A stretch of DNA of 64,000 bases, taken from positions 201,865 to 265,864 of the forward strand of contig NZ_RAPV01000004.1 of the NCBI RefSeq assembly GCF_003610295.1. The letters run 5' to 3'. Source of the DNA: Paraburkholderia sp. BL23I1N1. GTDB lineage: Bacteria > Pseudomonadota > Gammaproteobacteria > Burkholderiales > Burkholderiaceae. The notes beneath the pieces are model-generated. The model was not told where the DNA came from. It did not search any database and worked only from the letters and a program-made list of their open reading frames with translations. Within the stretch, counting starts at the first letter, position 1; each line of letters begins with the position of its first letter. Shown here piece by piece: positions 61,882 through 64,000 of the stretch. The position numbers and the translations under genes were made by a program.

Positions 61882-63480
61882 ATGCAGGATGCTTTCCTGA
61901 ACGGCGCGGAGCAGTTCGCACACCAGGCACATGACAGGCCGCTCACGCTGACCAGCGGCGAGTGCGTGGAGTTCTGTGAGGGTGCGCGTGTCGCGGTTCC
62001 CGATGGCTCCAGTGTGAGCACCAGAGGCGTGGTCTCCATTGCAATTCTCGGCTCGATGACGCTCGCCGGGAAACCCGTTCGCTGCTCAGGCGTGGTTCCC
62101 GGCGTCACGATGTGGGTCAGCACCGGCGCACTCCGGCCGCGGGACGCCGACGAATCTGAGCAGTTCATCGACGACATCTGGGAAAAGATTCGCCCGGGTC
62201 TGGTCGACTGGCTGACCATGCGCACGTCGCCGGCGGGCGTGACGATGGCGCTCGGTGCGGATATCCGCCTTGAATTCGGCTGGGACGACCGGCATCGCGT
62301 ACGCGACGGCGCGATGGAGATCGATGTCAAGCACGATCCAACGTTTGCAGCCGCGTACATGAAGCGGCGCAGACAGTATCCCATCGTCGAGCGGTCGCCG
62401 GAGCCCGGGGACACGGCGCGCCTGCAGGGGGCGCAGTTGCGCGGCCTGCTCGTTACCGCGCTGGAAAAGAGCATCCAGACCCATGACGCCCTGTATGCCC
62501 GGCTACCTGCTTCTGTGCGATACCGGGCGACCGGCGCGCTCACCGCGTGGCGAGAGTTCCGGAGAGAGGCGGAGGCGTTCGCACCGGCCAGCCTCGCCTC
62601 GATGCTGCGAGCCGATCCGCCGACAAAGCTTGTCCAGGACTTTGCGGAGGTCACGCGCCGGATGCTGCCGCATGGGGTGGAGGGCGTGCCGCCGGAGGAT
62701 CTGGCTGTCCATGCCTCGCATAGCGTCATCTGGCAGGCGTTCGACGAAAGGCTCGGCGCACTGTACGAGCCTACCCCTGCCCTGCACCGGTTGCTGGAAC
62801 AGGCGTACATCGCGGATGACGTGCCGGTCGGCGCACTCGAACTGCCGGTCGAGACCTTGTGCATCATTCCTGAACCGTCGCGCTGGACACAGCCCGGTGA
62901 GTGCGAGTCGATCGCGCTGTTCCGGGGCACCAAGCCGACCAGTCATGGTACTTCGCAAATCATCAGCTTCGTGACGTGCTCTCGCCGCGCGGATGTCAGG
63001 CGGTCCGTGCTGATCGACGCGTTGGACATGTCCCTGGATGATCCCGGCAGGACGGTTCGCGAACTGCTCGACGATGCATTCGCCGAACCTCAACCGGGTG
63101 ACGAGGAAATCCGGCAGCACTGGCGGCATGCGCTCGATTATGCGATCAAGATGCTGCTTTACCTGACTGCACGTGATGCGCATGTCGTCCACGATCGAGC
63201 CTATACACAGGCTCCCCGCGAATTTGGCGGCCTCGGCAAACGCAGGCGTGCCGAACGCCTTGCGCAGATCGAACAGTTGTACGACCGGCACATCGTAGGT
63301 CCGGCAATTCTCGATGCAGAGTCGATGGGTTCACTGTTGGCAGACGGCGTGCATCATGAGGTCCGGGGGCACTGGCGTCGACCACACTTCAGGATGCAGC
63401 CGTACGGGCCGAATTCTTCATTGCGCAAGCTTGCGTTTATTGGGCCGACGATCGTGAGACCGGATCGCCTGGGCCTGTGA
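61882..63480 (+). CDS. Unrecognised 532-residue protein with RGHWR C-terminal motif
   Basis: It starts at an ATG after GAGG, 91 bp after the PAAR gene and on the same strand. It has no signal peptide or membrane helix. The C-terminus has VRGHWRRPHFRMQPYGP followed by SLRKLAFIGPTIVRPDRL. This kind of ending is found in uncharacterised proteins of mobile elements. A similar motif (HLRRGHIRRLE, WVRPAVV) occurs in the next gene on the opposite strand. It may belong to the T6SS island or be independent; the function is unknown. Confidence 0.65.
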   Translation: MQDAFLNGAEQFAHQAHDRPLTLTSGECVEFCEGARVAVPDGSSVSTRGVVSIAILGSMTLAGKPVRCSGVVPGVTMWVSTGALRPRDADESEQFIDDIWEKIRPGLVDWLTMRTSPAGVTMALGADIRLEFGWDDRHRVRDGAMEIDVKHDPTFAAAYMKRRRQYPIVERSPEPGDTARLQGAQLRGLLVTALEKSIQTHDALYARLPASVRYRATGALTAWREFRREAEAFAPASLASMLRADPPTKLVQDFAEVTRRMLPHGVEGVPPEDLAVHASHSVIWQAFDERLGALYEPTPALHRLLEQAYIADDVPVGALELPVETLCIIPEPSRWTQPGECESIALFRGTKPTSHGTSQIISFVTCSRRADVRRSVLIDALDMSLDDPGRTVRELLDDAFAEPQPGDEEIRQHWRHALDYAIKMLLYLTARDAHVVHDRAYTQAPREFGGLGKRRRAERLAQIEQLYDRHIVGPAILDAESMGSLLADGVHHEVRGHWRRPHFRMQPYGPNSSLRKLAFIGPTIVRPDRLGL

Positions 63481-63600
63481 CGGTCAGTTTGAAATCCGCG
63501 TGGCGTGGTTTAAATGCCGCTTCCTGAAGCCACCCCAACATCGGCGCGCGGTACTACCGGCGAACAGCCCATCGCTAGGGTCGACTTCGATTTCGGGCCG

Positions 63601-63999
63601 TTACACTTGGGGTTCATTTCCGGCAATGCGGTAGTCCTTTGCCACGACACCGCGCTCGCTACCCGCGTTGACAACCGCCGGCCTCACCCAGGTTACCCTG
63701 TTCTCAAGCCGACGGATATGACCACGGCGCAGATGCGTGCGCGGCGCCGCGTGCGCGCCCGATCCTTTTGCGCCGGCGGCGGCCTTTCCTGCTGCGAGCT
63801 GCAAGACCTTGTATGTGAAAAACGGTGGCCGGCGCGTCGCCACCCGTCGCGCGTTCATTGCGGGCTTCGGATGCACATCGACGGTCCCCACGTTGGCGCA
63901 GTTCAACACTGCGCAAGCCTGAATTGCCATGTGCACTTCCGTCGTTGGCGTCGTAGTCAGACGGGTAAGCGCCGCGTCGACGTCACCCTGGCTTTGCGC
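63601..63999 (-). CDS. Unrecognised protein, 5' end outside the window
   Basis: The minus-strand frame is open from the window edge to a TAA at 63601, giving at least 133 residues. It contains MAIQACAVLNCANVGTVDV and RRVATRRPPFFTYKVLQLA, and ends with HLRRGHIRRLE, TWVRPAVV and VVAKDYRIAG. The ending is like the motif of the 532-residue protein transcribed towards it. The DNA between the two stops (63481-63600) shows nothing else. Confidence 0.5.
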   Translation of the reverse strand, partial: AQSQGDVDAALTRLTTTPTTEVHMAIQACAVLNCANVGTVDVHPKPAMNARRVATRRPPFFTYKVLQLAAGKAAAGAKGSGAHAAPRTHLRRGHIRRLENRVTWVRPAVVNAGSERGVVAKDYRIAGNEPQV

Positions 64000-64000
64000 C

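Overview
The window is high-GC DNA whose gene families and codon use suggest Burkholderiaceae, most likely Paraburkholderia or a close relative. It looks like a large plasmid or an integrated conjugative element carrying several accessory islands. This placement is an inference from protein families, because no rRNA or other taxonomic marker is present.

Region 1 (1-18.8 kb) is a P-type (VirB/VirD4) conjugation operon, all on the + strand with mostly overlapping stop/start codons. The order is virB4 (5' end outside the window), virB5, a small membrane protein, virB6, two more small membrane proteins, virB7, virB8, virB9, virB10, a membrane protein, virB11 and three accessory genes. A coupling protein follows whose membrane part (10385-10747) and ATPase part (10947-12746) are separate genes with a 66-residue ORF between them. 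Then come an LPD7-type mobilisation protein, StbB, a StbC-like protein, a TrbM-like protein, a winged-helix protein and a DUF1173-like protein.

Region 2 (18.8-32.2 kb) is a cargo island set between two diverged direct copies of the end of that transfer operon (16591-18790 and 29748-31820). The cargo has lower GC and is one operon (19352-29712). It encodes a 948-residue fusion of a phosphoribosyltransferase-like domain, a PQQ-type beta-propeller and an AMMECR1-like domain; a small protein with a double-glycine leader and a Gly-Asp repeat; two paralogous CPBP intramembrane proteases; and a complete type I exporter (HlyD-like adaptor, C39-peptidase ABC transporter, TolC-like outer-membrane protein). 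I read it as a secreted-peptide (microcin-like) system with an unfamiliar fusion protein. It is the best candidate here for an undescribed system.

Region 3 (32.2-43.4 kb) holds degenerate sequence with an H-NS-like remnant, a GGDEF/EAL protein, a FeeM-like N-acyl amino acid synthase, a fimbrial chaperone remnant, an IS4-family element with a 9-bp target duplication sitting at the 5' end of a Cache-GGDEF diguanylate cyclase, and a second GGDEF protein on the opposite strand. Region 4 (43.4-46.9 kb) holds a DUF262 plus HEPN-like gene pair (candidate defence module), a strong bidirectional terminator, a tRNA-Lys-like 3' remnant and two small genes.

Region 5 (46.9-52.8 kb) has an intact IS1182-family element, then a LysR regulator divergent from a four-gene operon (NADP oxidoreductase, SRPBCC, SDR, SRPBCC), then a truncated second IS1182-type copy. 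Region 6 (52.8-64 kb) begins with a transposon-end relic and a damaged phospholipase D-family nuclease gene. It continues with an orphan type VI secretion island (VgrG, Tle5-like phospholipase D effector, Sel1-repeat putative immunity protein, PAAR tip) and two unrecognised proteins with similar C-terminal motifs. No CRISPR array, rRNA or intact tRNA was seen.
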